64,000 nucleotides of DNA, from NCBI GenBank assembly GCA_035327305.1, contig DAOLDL010000002.1:1-64000 (forward strand), given 5' to 3'. The position numbers and the translations under genes are program-made. Positions within the stretch are counted from its first letter, which is position 1. Every line of letters starts with the position of its first letter. The notes under the pieces are model-generated. The model ran no database searches, was not told the DNA's origin, and worked only from the letters and a program-made list of their open reading frames with translations. Positions 17,007-26,232 of this stretch are shown here, in pieces. The stretch comes from CALMUP01 sp035327305. GTDB lineage: Bacteria; Verrucomicrobiota; Kiritimatiellia; CAIVKH01.

Positions 17007-17721
17007 CGTACTCATAGAAATCCGCAAAGTTAACAAGGTATTTGACCTTGGAAAGATTCAGGTTCATGCCCTGAAGGATGTCGATCTCGACATTTACCGG
17101 GGCGAGTATCTTTCCATCATGGGGCCATCCGGCTCGGGAAAAAGTACGTTGTTCAATATGATTGGCGCCTTGGACAAACCCACCTCGGGCGCCATTAAGG
17201 TTGCCGGGGTAAGCTTGAGCGATTTGAGCAGTCGTGAGCTGGCGTATTTCCGGGGCAAACACATTGGTTATGTGTTTCAGCAATTTAATCTTCTCCCTGC
17301 ATACAACGCGACGGAAAATGTCGCCATGCCCTTGGTTTTCAGTGGATGGGAACAACACAAGGCCGTTGCCCGGGCGGAGGAAATTCTCGGCAAGGTCGGG
17401 TTGAGTCACCGCCTGACACATCGCCCGGACGAGTTATCCGGTGGTCAGCAACAACGCGTTGCCATCGCCCGTGCGCTGGCCAATGAACCGGCCATCGTAC
17501 TTGCCGATGAACCTACAGGGAACCTTGATCTTCACACCGGCGAGGAAATTATCGCCCTGTTAAGCCAGTTAAGCCGTGAAATGGGTGTTACGATTATTTC
17601 CGCCACCCACGATCACAAAATGCTGGCCACTTCCGACCGGATTCTATGGATCAAGGATGGTCGCAAAGACCGGCTGGAACGCCGCGAAGATTTGAACATC
17701 AAAATCGGAACCGTTAAATAA
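16999..17721 (+). CDS. ABC transporter ATPase (LolD/MacB family)
   Basis: A 240-residue ATPase starting MPDVLIEIRKVNKVFDLGK at the first ATG; a TTG 30 bases upstream is possible. It has Walker A GPSGSGKST, Q-loop VFQQFNLLPAYNATENV, signature LSGGQQQRVAIARAL, Walker B IVLADEPTGNLD and the H-loop ATHDHKML. It is closely similar in layout to the ATPase at 8932, including the shared ending WIKDGRKDRLERRE / WIRDGAIERIARRD, so the two look like paralogues. Its partner is probably the giant FtsX fusion, since no other permease gene stands beside it, but this is inference. Confidence 0.95.
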   Translation: MPDVLIEIRKVNKVFDLGKIQVHALKDVDLDIYRGEYLSIMGPSGSGKSTLFNMIGALDKPTSGAIKVAGVSLSDLSSRELAYFRGKHIGYVFQQFNLLPAYNATENVAMPLVFSGWEQHKAVARAEEILGKVGLSHRLTHRPDELSGGQQQRVAIARALANEPAIVLADEPTGNLDLHTGEEIIALLSQLSREMGVTIISATHDHKMLATSDRILWIKDGRKDRLERREDLNIKIGTVK

Positions 17722-17732
17722 GGAATTTCCTG

Positions 17733-18137
17733 ATGAGCGCACAACAAAAGTCGATCGACGAAATACAATTGGACACCGGCAATCTTTACCGCGAGGAAAC
17801 CATCACGGATTTACGGACCGGCACAATCAAGGTGCTTTATCCTATACTGACCGATGGTTCTCCGGACAGCATGCGCGCAACGATGTATATCTGTCAGACT
17901 GAACTCATGTCCAATGCCGGCATGATTCCGGTGACCGCACCAATCGAGGCCGCTAATCTTGCCGAAGCCATTTCCAAATTTCCTGAAGCCGTGAAAAAGG
18001 CGGTGGATGAAATGATCAAACGTGTTCAGGATTATCAACGCGAACAGGCGTCACGCATCGTTACTCCAGGTGAGCTGGGCGGTCCCCACATGGGAGGACA
18101 CCCCGCTGGCGGTGGCAAAGGCGGCTTGATCATTTAG
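17733..18137 (+). CDS. Small conserved-looking protein of unknown function
   Basis: A 134-residue soluble protein starting MSAQQKSIDEIQLDTGNLY, with a ribosome site (AAGGAA) and only eleven bases after the ATPase stop. The first 75 residues look beta-rich (ETITDLRTGTIKVLYPIL, RATMYICQTELMSNAGMIPV). A helix follows (LAEAISKFPEAVKKAVDEMIKRVQDYQREQ), then a glycine- and histidine-rich tail (GGPHMGGHPAGGGKGGLII). There is no signal peptide, so it should be cytoplasmic. Its place at the end of the transport block suggests a role with the ATPase. I do not recognise the family. Confidence 0.65.
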   Translation: MSAQQKSIDEIQLDTGNLYREETITDLRTGTIKVLYPILTDGSPDSMRATMYICQTELMSNAGMIPVTAPIEAANLAEAISKFPEAVKKAVDEMIKRVQDYQREQASRIVTPGELGGPHMGGHPAGGGKGGLII

Positions 18138-18169
18138 CATGGATCAGCACGACTCTCCTATTGTGGCGA

Positions 18170-20065
18170 TTACAAACCCTTGACCATCAGGTCGCTGACC
18201 AGCCGAGTGAAGCGCGCAGGATTTCTAACCGGACTGCCTTCGGCAATAAGCGCCTGGTTGAACAGCAATTCTGCATAATCCTTGATCCGGGAATCATCGG
18301 CACACTCGCGAAAAAGTCCATCCATCTTGCCGAATAACGGATGATCCGGATTTACCTCGAGTATCCGTTTGCTGGCCGGAACTTCCTGGTCCATGGCTTT
18401 CAGTATCCGCTCCAGATGCGGCGACATTCCCGCTTCATCGTTTACAAGACAGCAAGCGGAATCGGTAAGCCGCGACGACAAACGTACTTCCTTGATTTCA
18501 TCAGCGAGATGTTTTTGCATGGCCGCCAACAGGTCTTTTGCCTTTTCCTCGGCTTCCTTTTTCTTATCTTGGGCAATCTTCTTTTCCTCTTCGGTTCCCA
18601 GGTCCATATCGCCACGATCGATCGCCACCAACTGTTTGCCGCTGTACTCGGGAAGCCCCATGGTCACCCACTCGTCAATCGGATCAGTCAGCAGTAAAAC
18701 TTCGTAACCGCGCCGCTCGAATGCCTCCAGCAATGGCGATGTCTTCAATCCTGCCAGTGTATCACCGGCAATGTAGTAAATGTCTTTTTGCTCGGACGGC
18801 ATGCGCTCCACATAGGACTTCAAGTCAATCAGAAGCTTTTCTTCCGTCCGCGTGGTATGGAACAGCAGGAGGTCTGCAATCTTCTGTTTGTTTTCAAAAT
18901 CAATATGAACACCTTCCTTGAGCACGCGGCCAAAGGTGTCGAAGAACTCGCGGTATTCCTTGTCCTGCTTTTGTTTCATGTCCCCGAGTACCGACAGAAC
19001 TTTAGTGGTCAGGCTTTTCCGCATGCGCCGGATGATCGCGTCGTCCTGCAACATTTCCCGCGACACATTCAGCGGCAAATCGCTTGAATCGACCACCCCG
19101 CGAAGAAAACGCATGTAAGGTGGAAGCAAATCCTTGCAATCATCCGTGATGAAAACATTCCGCACATAAAGGTGAATTCCTTTTTGACCTTCACGCATGA
19201 AGAGGTCATGCGGGGCCTGGGTGGGAATAAACAACAATGATTTGAATTCCGTCACGCCTTCAGCGTTGTAGTGGATTGTTTTCGCCGGGTTATCGGAGGC
19301 GTGACTGATGTGGCGATAAAAAGCATGGTATTCGTCTTCCGTAATTTCCGATGAAGCTTTTTTCCAGATCGCCTTCCGCGAATTTATGGTCTCATCCTTC
19401 GGCTCCTCCTTGCCATCCGCATCAATCGCAGTCAGCAGAATTGGAAAGCTTATGTAATCTGAATAATGCTTAATGATGGCTTTGATCCGCCAGGCATCAA
19501 GGTACTCATCCATTCCTTCCCGCAGTTTCAGAACAACGTCCGTGCCGAAATCGTTGCGTGTGGTCTCTTCAAGGGTGTAGGCATCGTCGCCGTTGGAAGA
19601 CCATTTCAAAGCAGGTTCATCCACGCCACCACGCCGGGTCACCACGGTTACTTCCTCCGCCACCATAAATGCCGAATAAAATCCGACGCCAAATCGCCCG
19701 ATCATTTCCGGGTTGTTCGCGGACTTTGCATCGGTCTTCAAGGAATCCAAAAACTTTCGGGTACCGGAACTGGCAATGGTGCCGATGTTTTGTTCGACTT
19801 CCTGTGCGGTCATGCCGATCCCGTTATCGGAAATCTTCAGGGTACGGTTCTTTTTATCCGCGGTGATGGTGATTCGCCACGTTTCTTCGTCGCGTTGCAG
19901 GGACTTATGCGTCAAGGCTTCGAAACGCGCACGGTCAATGGCATCGGAGGCATTCGATACAAGTTCGCGAAGGAAGATTTCCTTCTTGGAGTACAGGGAA
20001 TGAATGACGAGATCGAGCAACTGCCGGACCTCGGTTTTGAATGGATGTTTTTGCGCAGTAGTCAT
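18170..20065 (-). CDS. htpG: Chaperone HtpG (bacterial Hsp90)
   Basis: A 631-residue ATP-dependent chaperone. The N-terminal GHKL ATPase domain shows ELVSNASDAIDRARFEAL, the ATP-lid motifs DNGIGMT and GTIASSGTRKF, and GRFGVGFYSAFMVAE. The middle domain has the catalytic-arginine region LYVRNVFITDDC ... LRGVVDSSDLPLNVSREMLQ, and the C-terminal dimerisation domain ends LVSDLMVKGL. AAGGTG lies ahead of the ATG. It is convergent with the transport locus. No CIRCE element was seen in the short upstream region. Confidence 0.98.
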   Translation of the reverse strand: MTTAQKHPFKTEVRQLLDLVIHSLYSKKEIFLRELVSNASDAIDRARFEALTHKSLQRDEETWRITITADKKNRTLKISDNGIGMTAQEVEQNIGTIASSGTRKFLDSLKTDAKSANNPEMIGRFGVGFYSAFMVAEEVTVVTRRGGVDEPALKWSSNGDDAYTLEETTRNDFGTDVVLKLREGMDEYLDAWRIKAIIKHYSDYISFPILLTAIDADGKEEPKDETINSRKAIWKKASSEITEDEYHAFYRHISHASDNPAKTIHYNAEGVTEFKSLLFIPTQAPHDLFMREGQKGIHLYVRNVFITDDCKDLLPPYMRFLRGVVDSSDLPLNVSREMLQDDAIIRRMRKSLTTKVLSVLGDMKQKQDKEYREFFDTFGRVLKEGVHIDFENKQKIADLLLFHTTRTEEKLLIDLKSYVERMPSEQKDIYYIAGDTLAGLKTSPLLEAFERRGYEVLLLTDPIDEWVTMGLPEYSGKQLVAIDRGDMDLGTEEEKKIAQDKKKEAEEKAKDLLAAMQKHLADEIKEVRLSSRLTDSACCLVNDEAGMSPHLERILKAMDQEVPASKRILEVNPDHPLFGKMDGLFRECADDSRIKDYAELLFNQALIAEGSPVRNPARFTRLVSDLMVKGL

Positions 20066-20126
20066 GATTCACCTTAAAAATGGAGTTAAATTATGTATGG
20101 AATTACCACTCCGTGGCAATCAAAAA

Positions 20127-21353
20127 TCAAAGCGTCACCGCTTCATCCAGCCGGGGGTGATTGTCCTTGAGATCCTGGCGGCTTAATCCGCGACCGCGAT
20201 TGGCTTTGTCCATTTCCCAAAGCGCTTCTTTCAAGGCATGAATGCAGGCCAAAACATCCCCGGTATGTGCGACTTCGGAAATCGTATGCATGTTGCGAAC
20301 GGGAATTCCGACCGAAACTGCGGCGGCATCAATACTAGCCAGTACGGCCGCCATCGCGTCGGTTCCGGTATCACGCCCGGTCGGACTCCGCTGGCACGGA
20401 ATGTTGTGTTTTCGACATACGCCGTCGATCATTCGGTTGACGTATTCGCTGGTAATTGAGCCGGACGAAAGGGTAAATCCTGCGCCGATCGTATTGGGTG
20501 TATAATGTTGCTCACCCACCCCCGGTGCGGCCTTGTAGTCGTGATCAACGTCCACACCAACCAAAATATCCGGTTTCAATAATCCAGCCAGAACACGACT
20601 CCCAAACCGTCCGATTTCCTCATACGACGCAATCGCAAACATAACACGCATATTTTTTAATCCACCCGCTTCCGCAAGCAGTCGCCCCAACTCGGCAACG
20701 ATAAAGCACCCCAGTCCGTTATCGAGATATGCGCCATAAAACGTGTTCGCCGTAAAACCGTGGCGTATTGGTCGCTTCAGAATAATGGCATCGCCTTCCT
20801 TGATTCCAGCTTTCTGAATGTCCTTTTTCGGTGTTTTGCCACAGGCTTGCAATTCAACATACAGCATTTCCGGCTTGATGCCCTTGGTGCCCGTACGCAT
20901 ATCAGGCGGTGCGAAGTGAATAGCTCCGATAGCTTCGACAGTTCCGCCTTCGATCACGCGGTACTCGCCGTTTGAACCCGGCTTTTCGCTGAAAATCTGG
21001 ACTTCATGTCCGATCAAGGTCGAGGGAAGAAATGAATCGCTGTTGATCCAGACCTTTCCGTCATCTCCAACCATTCGGACCTGCATACGGATTTTGTCCG
21101 CATGCCCCACCAGCATGATGGAAGTCCGGTCATCTTCGCCGGGATGTGTATCCAGAACAATGCCGGCGTTACCCTTGAATTGATGAATATCCCAACCGGA
21201 AAGTTTGAAGCTATCGAAAGCCGGTTTGAGTACCCCGTACGACATCGCGGCTTCCAGTCCAATGGGACTCGGCGCGGCCAGTATGCGCCGCATCCAGTCA
21301 AACTGTTCCTCGGGCATCGGACGTGTCCACGGCGCGGCTTTACTCTTTTTCAT
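20127..21353 (-). CDS. M42 family aminopeptidase (dinuclear metallopeptidase)
   Basis: A 408-residue cytosolic peptidase of the tetrahedral aminopeptidase/FrvX type. The ATG at 21353 is preferred because AGGAG sits nine bases upstream; earlier in-frame ATGs add only unrelated residues. Metal and catalytic positions are visible: LVGHADKI (first His), AYLDNGLGC (bridging Asp), ASYEEIGRFGS (Glu pair), VGVDVDHDY (Asp) and ISEVAHTGDVL (last His). The TGRDTGTDAMAAV loop is typical of the family. It probably trims short peptides. It is divergent from bioA and separated from it by about 70 bases. Confidence 0.9.
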   Translation of the reverse strand: MKKSKAAPWTRPMPEEQFDWMRRILAAPSPIGLEAAMSYGVLKPAFDSFKLSGWDIHQFKGNAGIVLDTHPGEDDRTSIMLVGHADKIRMQVRMVGDDGKVWINSDSFLPSTLIGHEVQIFSEKPGSNGEYRVIEGGTVEAIGAIHFAPPDMRTGTKGIKPEMLYVELQACGKTPKKDIQKAGIKEGDAIILKRPIRHGFTANTFYGAYLDNGLGCFIVAELGRLLAEAGGLKNMRVMFAIASYEEIGRFGSRVLAGLLKPDILVGVDVDHDYKAAPGVGEQHYTPNTIGAGFTLSSGSITSEYVNRMIDGVCRKHNIPCQRSPTGRDTGTDAMAAVLASIDAAAVSVGIPVRNMHTISEVAHTGDVLACIHALKEALWEMDKANRGRGLSRQDLKDNHPRLDEAVTL

Positions 21354-21426
21354 GGTGTTTGCTCCTGAAGACATTGTAAACTCGCAGTTTATTACCATGC
21401 GTTGGCATGTTCTTCAACCGACAATT

Positions 21427-22707
21427 ATGAACCACGATCCGCTACACATAGATTTCAAGCACGTCTGGCACCCCTATACCCGCTTTTCGACCCTGCGAAA
21501 TGACGGTTTGCCGGTGATCACGCGGGGCGAAGGGATTTATTTGATCGACCATAACGGCAAACGTTATGTGGACGCAATTTCATCATGGTGGTGCTGTAAC
21601 CTGGGCCACGGACGCCCCGAAATCATTTCCGCCATCCAACGGCAGGCGGCGGAACTCCAGCACAGTATTTTGGGTAATATGACCCATCCCGGCGCGATTG
21701 AACTTGCCCGAAAACTCGCAGAATTGATGCCTTCGCCGGATCGCCATGTTCTGTTTGCTTCCGATGGCGCTTCCGCCATCGAACAAGCCGTCAAAATATC
21801 CATCCAGTACCGGGCCAATACCGGCCAGACAAACCGGCATCTGCTGGCCTGTATCGACGGCGCATATCACGGCGATACCCTGGGCGCCATGGCGCTTGGA
21901 TACCTTGAACATTTTCACCTGCCATACCGAAAACATCTGTTTCCCGTACTTCGTCTGCCGTTTCCGGAATCCGACGATTTTTCCGAGGCGTCAGCTATAC
22001 TTGCCCCACATGCCAATGAGCTGACCAGTATCGTGGTCGAGCCGTTACTTCAGGGCGCTTCCGGGATGCGTATTTACAGTGCAGTTTGGTTGTCCCGGTT
22101 GGCTGATTGGTGTCGCCGGCACAATGTGTTGCTGATTCTGGATGAAATCGCCACCGGATTTGGGCGAACCGGCGCATGGTTTGCTTTTCAACATGCCGAC
22201 GTCGATCCCGACATCATTTGCATTGGAAAAGGTCTTTCCGGTGGCTACCTGCCGATCAGCGCCACGATTGTTCGTGATTCCATTTATGAAACGTTTGCCG
22301 ATACTCCAAACGATCACACACTTCAACACGGACACACCTTTTGCGGGAATCCAATTGCCGCCGCCGCATCGCTGGCCGCGTTGAAATCTTATGCTGATGG
22401 CGTTATCGAAACAATTCCAATGCTTGGAAAAATTCTGGCTGATTGTTTCCAGCCATTGGAAAACCATCCTTCCGTAAAAGATATTCGCAGTCTGGGACTG
22501 ATGACCGCAGTGGAACTTCATCCTGCCAAAACACTGGTTGGCGAACGTTCACTACCCCATCGCATTCGCGTCGAACTCATGGAGCGCGGAATTCTGCTAC
22601 GCCCGCTCGGCAATGTCATTTATGTAATGCCACCTCTGACTACTCATGAAGTCGAGTTACGACAACTCGGTTGTACCGTGGCGGATGTAATCAGCGGGAC
22701 TAAATGA
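21427..22707 (+). CDS. bioA: Adenosylmethionine-8-amino-7-oxononanoate aminotransferase
   Basis: PLP-dependent biotin-pathway enzyme making 7,8-diaminopelargonate. The 426-residue product from the ATG at 21427 begins MNHDPLHIDFKHVWHPYT. The BioA signatures are all present: WHPYT, the SSWWCCNLGH segment, DGAYHGDTLGAMA, LILDEIATGFGRTG and the PLP lysine in CIGKGLSGGYLPIS. The long upstream reading frame overlaps the divergent peptidase gene and is not used. No other biotin genes are in the window, so biotin synthesis is presumably scattered. Confidence 0.93.
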   Translation: MNHDPLHIDFKHVWHPYTRFSTLRNDGLPVITRGEGIYLIDHNGKRYVDAISSWWCCNLGHGRPEIISAIQRQAAELQHSILGNMTHPGAIELARKLAELMPSPDRHVLFASDGASAIEQAVKISIQYRANTGQTNRHLLACIDGAYHGDTLGAMALGYLEHFHLPYRKHLFPVLRLPFPESDDFSEASAILAPHANELTSIVVEPLLQGASGMRIYSAVWLSRLADWCRRHNVLLILDEIATGFGRTGAWFAFQHADVDPDIICIGKGLSGGYLPISATIVRDSIYETFADTPNDHTLQHGHTFCGNPIAAAASLAALKSYADGVIETIPMLGKILADCFQPLENHPSVKDIRSLGLMTAVELHPAKTLVGERSLPHRIRVELMERGILLRPLGNVIYVMPPLTTHEVELRQLGCTVADVISGTK

Positions 22708-22811
22708 AATATCCTTTGTCTAAAGCAAGGATCGCACCAACTCGCCGCGCAAAAAACATGCGATTTCTTATCGTTTAACCAACCTCGCCCAGGTCTAGGC
22801 AATTCCCTGAT

Positions 22812-22836
22812 AATGCGATCGGGATGTTGTCGCATT
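22812..22836. promoter_or_regulatory. Inverted repeat upstream of feoAB
   Basis: AATGCGA (22812-22818) and TCGCATT (22830-22836) form a perfect 7-bp inverted repeat with an 11-base centre, 52 bases before the feoA start. TGATAATGCGAT at its left edge partly resembles half of a Fur box. It is a plausible metalloregulator site, but the match is too short to name the regulator. Confidence 0.35.
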
Positions 22837-22888
22837 GAGCATGTAAGCGTATGTTTGGTATACCAATCATCTACAGGCGACCAGCATA

Positions 22889-23152
22889 ATGAATACTCTC
22901 AAGAGTCAGGAAAGTTTTAGCCGTCTTGATGAATTGGCGTATGATGAAAAGGCGATAGTATATTGCGTCGACGCGCCTGAATCATGTGCCTGCCGACTCC
23001 GCGCCATGGGATTGTGCGAAGGCGCTTCCATTTGTATTCTGCACACCCATGATCCCGCCATTGTAAAATGCGATGAAACACGAATGGCGATTTGCCGATC
23101 CTTGATGAAGCACATTACGGTTTGCAAGCATACCGTTGCCGGCAAGTCATGA
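22889..23152 (+). CDS. feoA: Ferrous iron transport protein A
   Basis: An 87-residue SH3-like protein that supports FeoB. It has the family core ACRLRAMGLCEGASICIL and the strand-rich DPAIVKCDETRMAICRSLMKHITV. It overlaps feoB by four bases, as usual for feo operons. It carries an unusual number of cysteines (seven visible), which may bind metal. Confidence 0.88.
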   Translation: MNTLKSQESFSRLDELAYDEKAIVYCVDAPESCACRLRAMGLCEGASICILHTHDPAIVKCDETRMAICRSLMKHITVCKHTVAGKS

Positions 23153-25281
23153 ATGCAATTTCCGACCCGTTGTTACTTGATTGTGAAGGAGCAGGCCAAT
23201 CACCGGCCAACAAAAACTCCGTTAAGAATATCATCCTGATTGGAAATCCGAATTGCGGAAAAACCACCCTCTTTAATCGCCTGACCGGGATGCGGCAACG
23301 AGTCGGAAATTTTCCCGGCGTCACTGTGGAGAAGAAGATCGGCTCCATATCGCTTCACGGCACACACGCACAAATAATTGACTTGCCCGGATGTTACAAT
23401 CTTTCACCACACACAGAAGACGAACAGGTCGCTTTGGACGCGCTATTCGGCCATAACAATGCACAGCCACCTGACCTTGCAGTTGCAGTCGTTGATGCGC
23501 TCAACCTGTCGCGTCATCTTCTGCTGGTCCTGCAACTGATCGACTTGGAAATTCCAGTCATTCTCGCAGTTAACCGCTGGGACTTGTTGGCCAAAAGTGG
23601 CAAATCCATCGATCTCTCGTTGTTATCGGAACGCCTGGGCATTCCAGTGATTCCCGTATCTGCCGTCACTGGATGGGGTGTGCATGAACTGAAGTCACAA
23701 ATATTTAATTCCCTTTCCTCACCGAAGGCACCGCATCCGATATTATGGCCGGATTTTATCAAGAGTATATCAAATGAACTTTCCGAACGTCATCGCGGAA
23801 CAAGACTTGGCTTCGCGATATGGAGACGCCTGCTTTTTAGCCGTCAATATACTCGAAGCCTGGAAAAATTAATCACCGCAGAAAATGTACAACCGACCAT
23901 ACAAATGGGTCGCCAGTTAATTGAACAACACGGTTATCATCCGATGGCCGCGGAAACGTTAATTCTGCGAAAACTTGCGTTCAGAATACTTGAAAACGTT
24001 GAAGTCCAATGCACCGATACGAAATATGACGCTACGCATAAACTGGATCGCATCTTAACCCATCGGGTTTACGGGGTACTGATCTTTGCCTTGATCATGC
24101 CGATCATGTTTTTCATGTTGTTCACCCTTTCTGCTCCGGTGGTCGAATTACTGGAAATTGCCACGGAACACCTTTCAATACTGTCATCAACCATGGAGTT
24201 TTTACCGCCGTGGACAATCAGCCTTATTGCCGATGGCATCATCGGAGGCGTTGGCGGTGTCCTGACATTTCTTCCTCAAATCATAATTCTTTTTTTCCTG
24301 ATTGGTTTGTTGGAGGACTCCGGTTATATGGCGAGGGCCGCCTGTGTGATGGATCGGTGGATGAGCCGTTGCGGTTTGAACGGGAAAAGCATGGTTCCCA
24401 TGTTGTCGAGTTTTGCCTGTGCTATTCCCGGTGTTATGGCCACCCGCACCATTGAACAGCCTAAAACCCGACTTACCACCATGCTGGTTACCCCGTTGAT
24501 CAGTTGCTCGGCCCGATTACCGGTTTATACGCTTTTGGTCGGCGCTATAATTGTGCCCAGATATGGACATGCCGCCGGAGCCATTACACTATTTTCCCTG
24601 CATCTTCTGGGAATACTTCTGGCATTTCCCGCCGCATGGTTGTTGAATCGCAAACTTTTCAAAAGCGGACACACCCCGCTGATCCTGGAAATGCCGGACT
24701 ATTCATGGCCTCGCCTTCGTGATCTGTTTCAACGCGTTTACAACAGCGCCTTGTCTTTTGTGCGGCGCGCCGGAACACTGATTGTCCTGGTTTCCATGGT
24801 CATTTGGGCTTTGGCCTATTTTCCCGTATCCGAGAATGAAACGGAATTGGACAAGACAACGCAAATGGAAAACAGTTATCTTGGCCGCCTTGGACACTTG
24901 ATTCAACCGGTATTTGCCCCGGCGGGATTTGACTGGAAAATATCCGTGGGAGTTCTTGCAAGCTTTCCCGCCCGTGAAGTCATCGTTGCAACCATGGGCG
25001 TTCTATACCCCGCCCATGAAGGCGATGAAACAATTTCCGCCGCATTGCGCAATGCCACATGGGCTGGAGGTGCAAAAGCCGGTCAGCCGGTTTTTACCAT
25101 TCCAACGGCCGTGGCACTGCTGGTATTTATCGCCTTATGTATGCAATGCGCCGCGACATTGGTGACGATCGCCCGGGAAAGTGCGTGGCGTTGGGCGCTC
25201 GGGGTATATACTGTTTATACCGCGATTGCCTGGCTCGCCGCGGTGATTACATATCAGTCGCTGTCGGCGTTTGGCTTGTAA
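23149..25281 (+). CDS. feoB: Ferrous iron transporter FeoB
   Basis: A 710-residue Fe(II) importer with a cytoplasmic GTPase and a polytopic membrane part. The G motifs are G1 GNPNCGKTTLF, G2 NFPGVTVEK, G3 DLPGCYNLSP and G4 NRWD. The membrane domain holds two gate regions (GLLEDSGYMARAACVMDR; FPAREVIVATMGVLYP) and the cysteine-containing SFACAIPGVMATRTI. The ATG at 23149 overlaps the feoA stop; the longer frame that begins inside feoA is unlikely. The 3' end overlaps the convergent gene at 25247 by 35 bases. An Fe(II) importer fits an anoxic habitat. Confidence 0.97.
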   Translation: MNAISDPLLLDCEGAGQSPANKNSVKNIILIGNPNCGKTTLFNRLTGMRQRVGNFPGVTVEKKIGSISLHGTHAQIIDLPGCYNLSPHTEDEQVALDALFGHNNAQPPDLAVAVVDALNLSRHLLLVLQLIDLEIPVILAVNRWDLLAKSGKSIDLSLLSERLGIPVIPVSAVTGWGVHELKSQIFNSLSSPKAPHPILWPDFIKSISNELSERHRGTRLGFAIWRRLLFSRQYTRSLEKLITAENVQPTIQMGRQLIEQHGYHPMAAETLILRKLAFRILENVEVQCTDTKYDATHKLDRILTHRVYGVLIFALIMPIMFFMLFTLSAPVVELLEIATEHLSILSSTMEFLPPWTISLIADGIIGGVGGVLTFLPQIIILFFLIGLLEDSGYMARAACVMDRWMSRCGLNGKSMVPMLSSFACAIPGVMATRTIEQPKTRLTTMLVTPLISCSARLPVYTLLVGAIIVPRYGHAAGAITLFSLHLLGILLAFPAAWLLNRKLFKSGHTPLILEMPDYSWPRLRDLFQRVYNSALSFVRRAGTLIVLVSMVIWALAYFPVSENETELDKTTQMENSYLGRLGHLIQPVFAPAGFDWKISVGVLASFPAREVIVATMGVLYPAHEGDETISAALRNATWAGGAKAGQPVFTIPTAVALLVFIALCMQCAATLVTIARESAWRWALGVYTVYTAIAWLAAVITYQSLSAFGL

Positions 25282-26191
25282 TCGCACGGGCAAGACATCG
25301 GAACTCATCAACCAATCGCCCGCGTAAAGGTTCAGCCGCCGTCGCAAATGCTTGCTGATAGTCGACATATTCCCGACGGCCGCTTTCCGTTTCGATTCGA
25401 ATCGGCTCCAACTGCCATGCCTGCAAATCATACGGACTCGCCCGCATGTCAACTTCCCGGATTTGAACCGCCAGCAAAAAGCAGTCGGCGATTAAATCGC
25501 TGGAAATCCACGGATAGAACTGTTGCGCCCATTTGTACAAATCCATATTAACATGCAGGCAACCTCGTTGTTCCATATCCGTCCGCGTTTTTAATGTGGG
25601 TTGCAGTCGGTTCAAGGGTCTCGCTTCCGGTGTAAAAAAGCGGAATGCATCGTAATGTGAACACGCTATGGGCAACGATTCGACAATGCCCGCGAGCTGA
25701 TCTGCGGGAAACCGCAAAGGCACACGATCATGTCTTGCCGCACCGCAACGGTACACCATGGCCCATTCGTGAAGGCCATAACATCCAAACCGGGGTGGCC
25801 GTTCCGCGGTTTTCTCCAGCAGTTCCACCACCCACCGCACGGCATCGCAACGCCGGGAAGGAAACGTGGTGATATCAAGCTCCCAGCCATCGTCCAATGT
25901 CCTCCCCCCCTTTATTCCAGCCATAAACTCTGCCGCATTTCCGGACAATTTAACGCCAAGTCCCGGCGTCCAGCGCATTAATTGCGCCACGGAAAAAGGA
26001 TAATACGTAAAAAGAAAATCCATCACCGGATGAGCAATATGCCGGGATGCCCGATCCAAATGCTCGTTGATGATCGGATTAAGTTTCTGGTGGTGGCGAT
26101 CAATGCGTTCACGCCATTGCCATTCTTCCAAGGCAATTTCAACGACACGATTTATTGAATCAGATACTGGCATTTTGACTGGATTTATCAT
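25247..26191 (-). CDS. Conserved protein of the so-called 3-methyladenine DNA glycosylase family
   Basis: A 314-residue soluble protein; an ATG 18 bases downstream is an alternative start. Conserved phrases include HPVMDFLFTYYPF, RPPRFGCYGLHEWAMVYR, CSHYDAFRFFTPEARPLNRLQPT, GCLHVNMDLYKWA and VDMRASPYDL. I recognise these from a widespread bacterial family that databases label 3-methyladenine DNA glycosylase, a name for which I know no firm proof. The many invariant His, Asp and Arg residues suggest an enzyme. It is convergent with feoB and overlaps its end, and shares a short upstream gap with the divergent SMR gene. Confidence 0.65.
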   Translation of the reverse strand: MINPVKMPVSDSINRVVEIALEEWQWRERIDRHHQKLNPIINEHLDRASRHIAHPVMDFLFTYYPFSVAQLMRWTPGLGVKLSGNAAEFMAGIKGGRTLDDGWELDITTFPSRRCDAVRWVVELLEKTAERPPRFGCYGLHEWAMVYRCGAARHDRVPLRFPADQLAGIVESLPIACSHYDAFRFFTPEARPLNRLQPTLKTRTDMEQRGCLHVNMDLYKWAQQFYPWISSDLIADCFLLAVQIREVDMRASPYDLQAWQLEPIRIETESGRREYVDYQQAFATAAEPLRGRLVDEFRCLARAITSQTPTATDM

Positions 26192-26232
26192 ATAGTTGAC
26201 GGTTTGTGCATCGTACTATTTAGAGAACTATT

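Noticed and set aside
20066..20126. CIRCE heat-shock element upstream of htpG
   Set aside because: Only scattered GGAGT/ACTCC-like words are present; the TTAGCACTC-N9-GAGTGCTAA pattern is absent.
26192..26232. Guanidine riboswitch before the gdx-type gene
   Set aside because: Only 41 bases are available and no ACGR-loop hairpins or ykkC core could be found.
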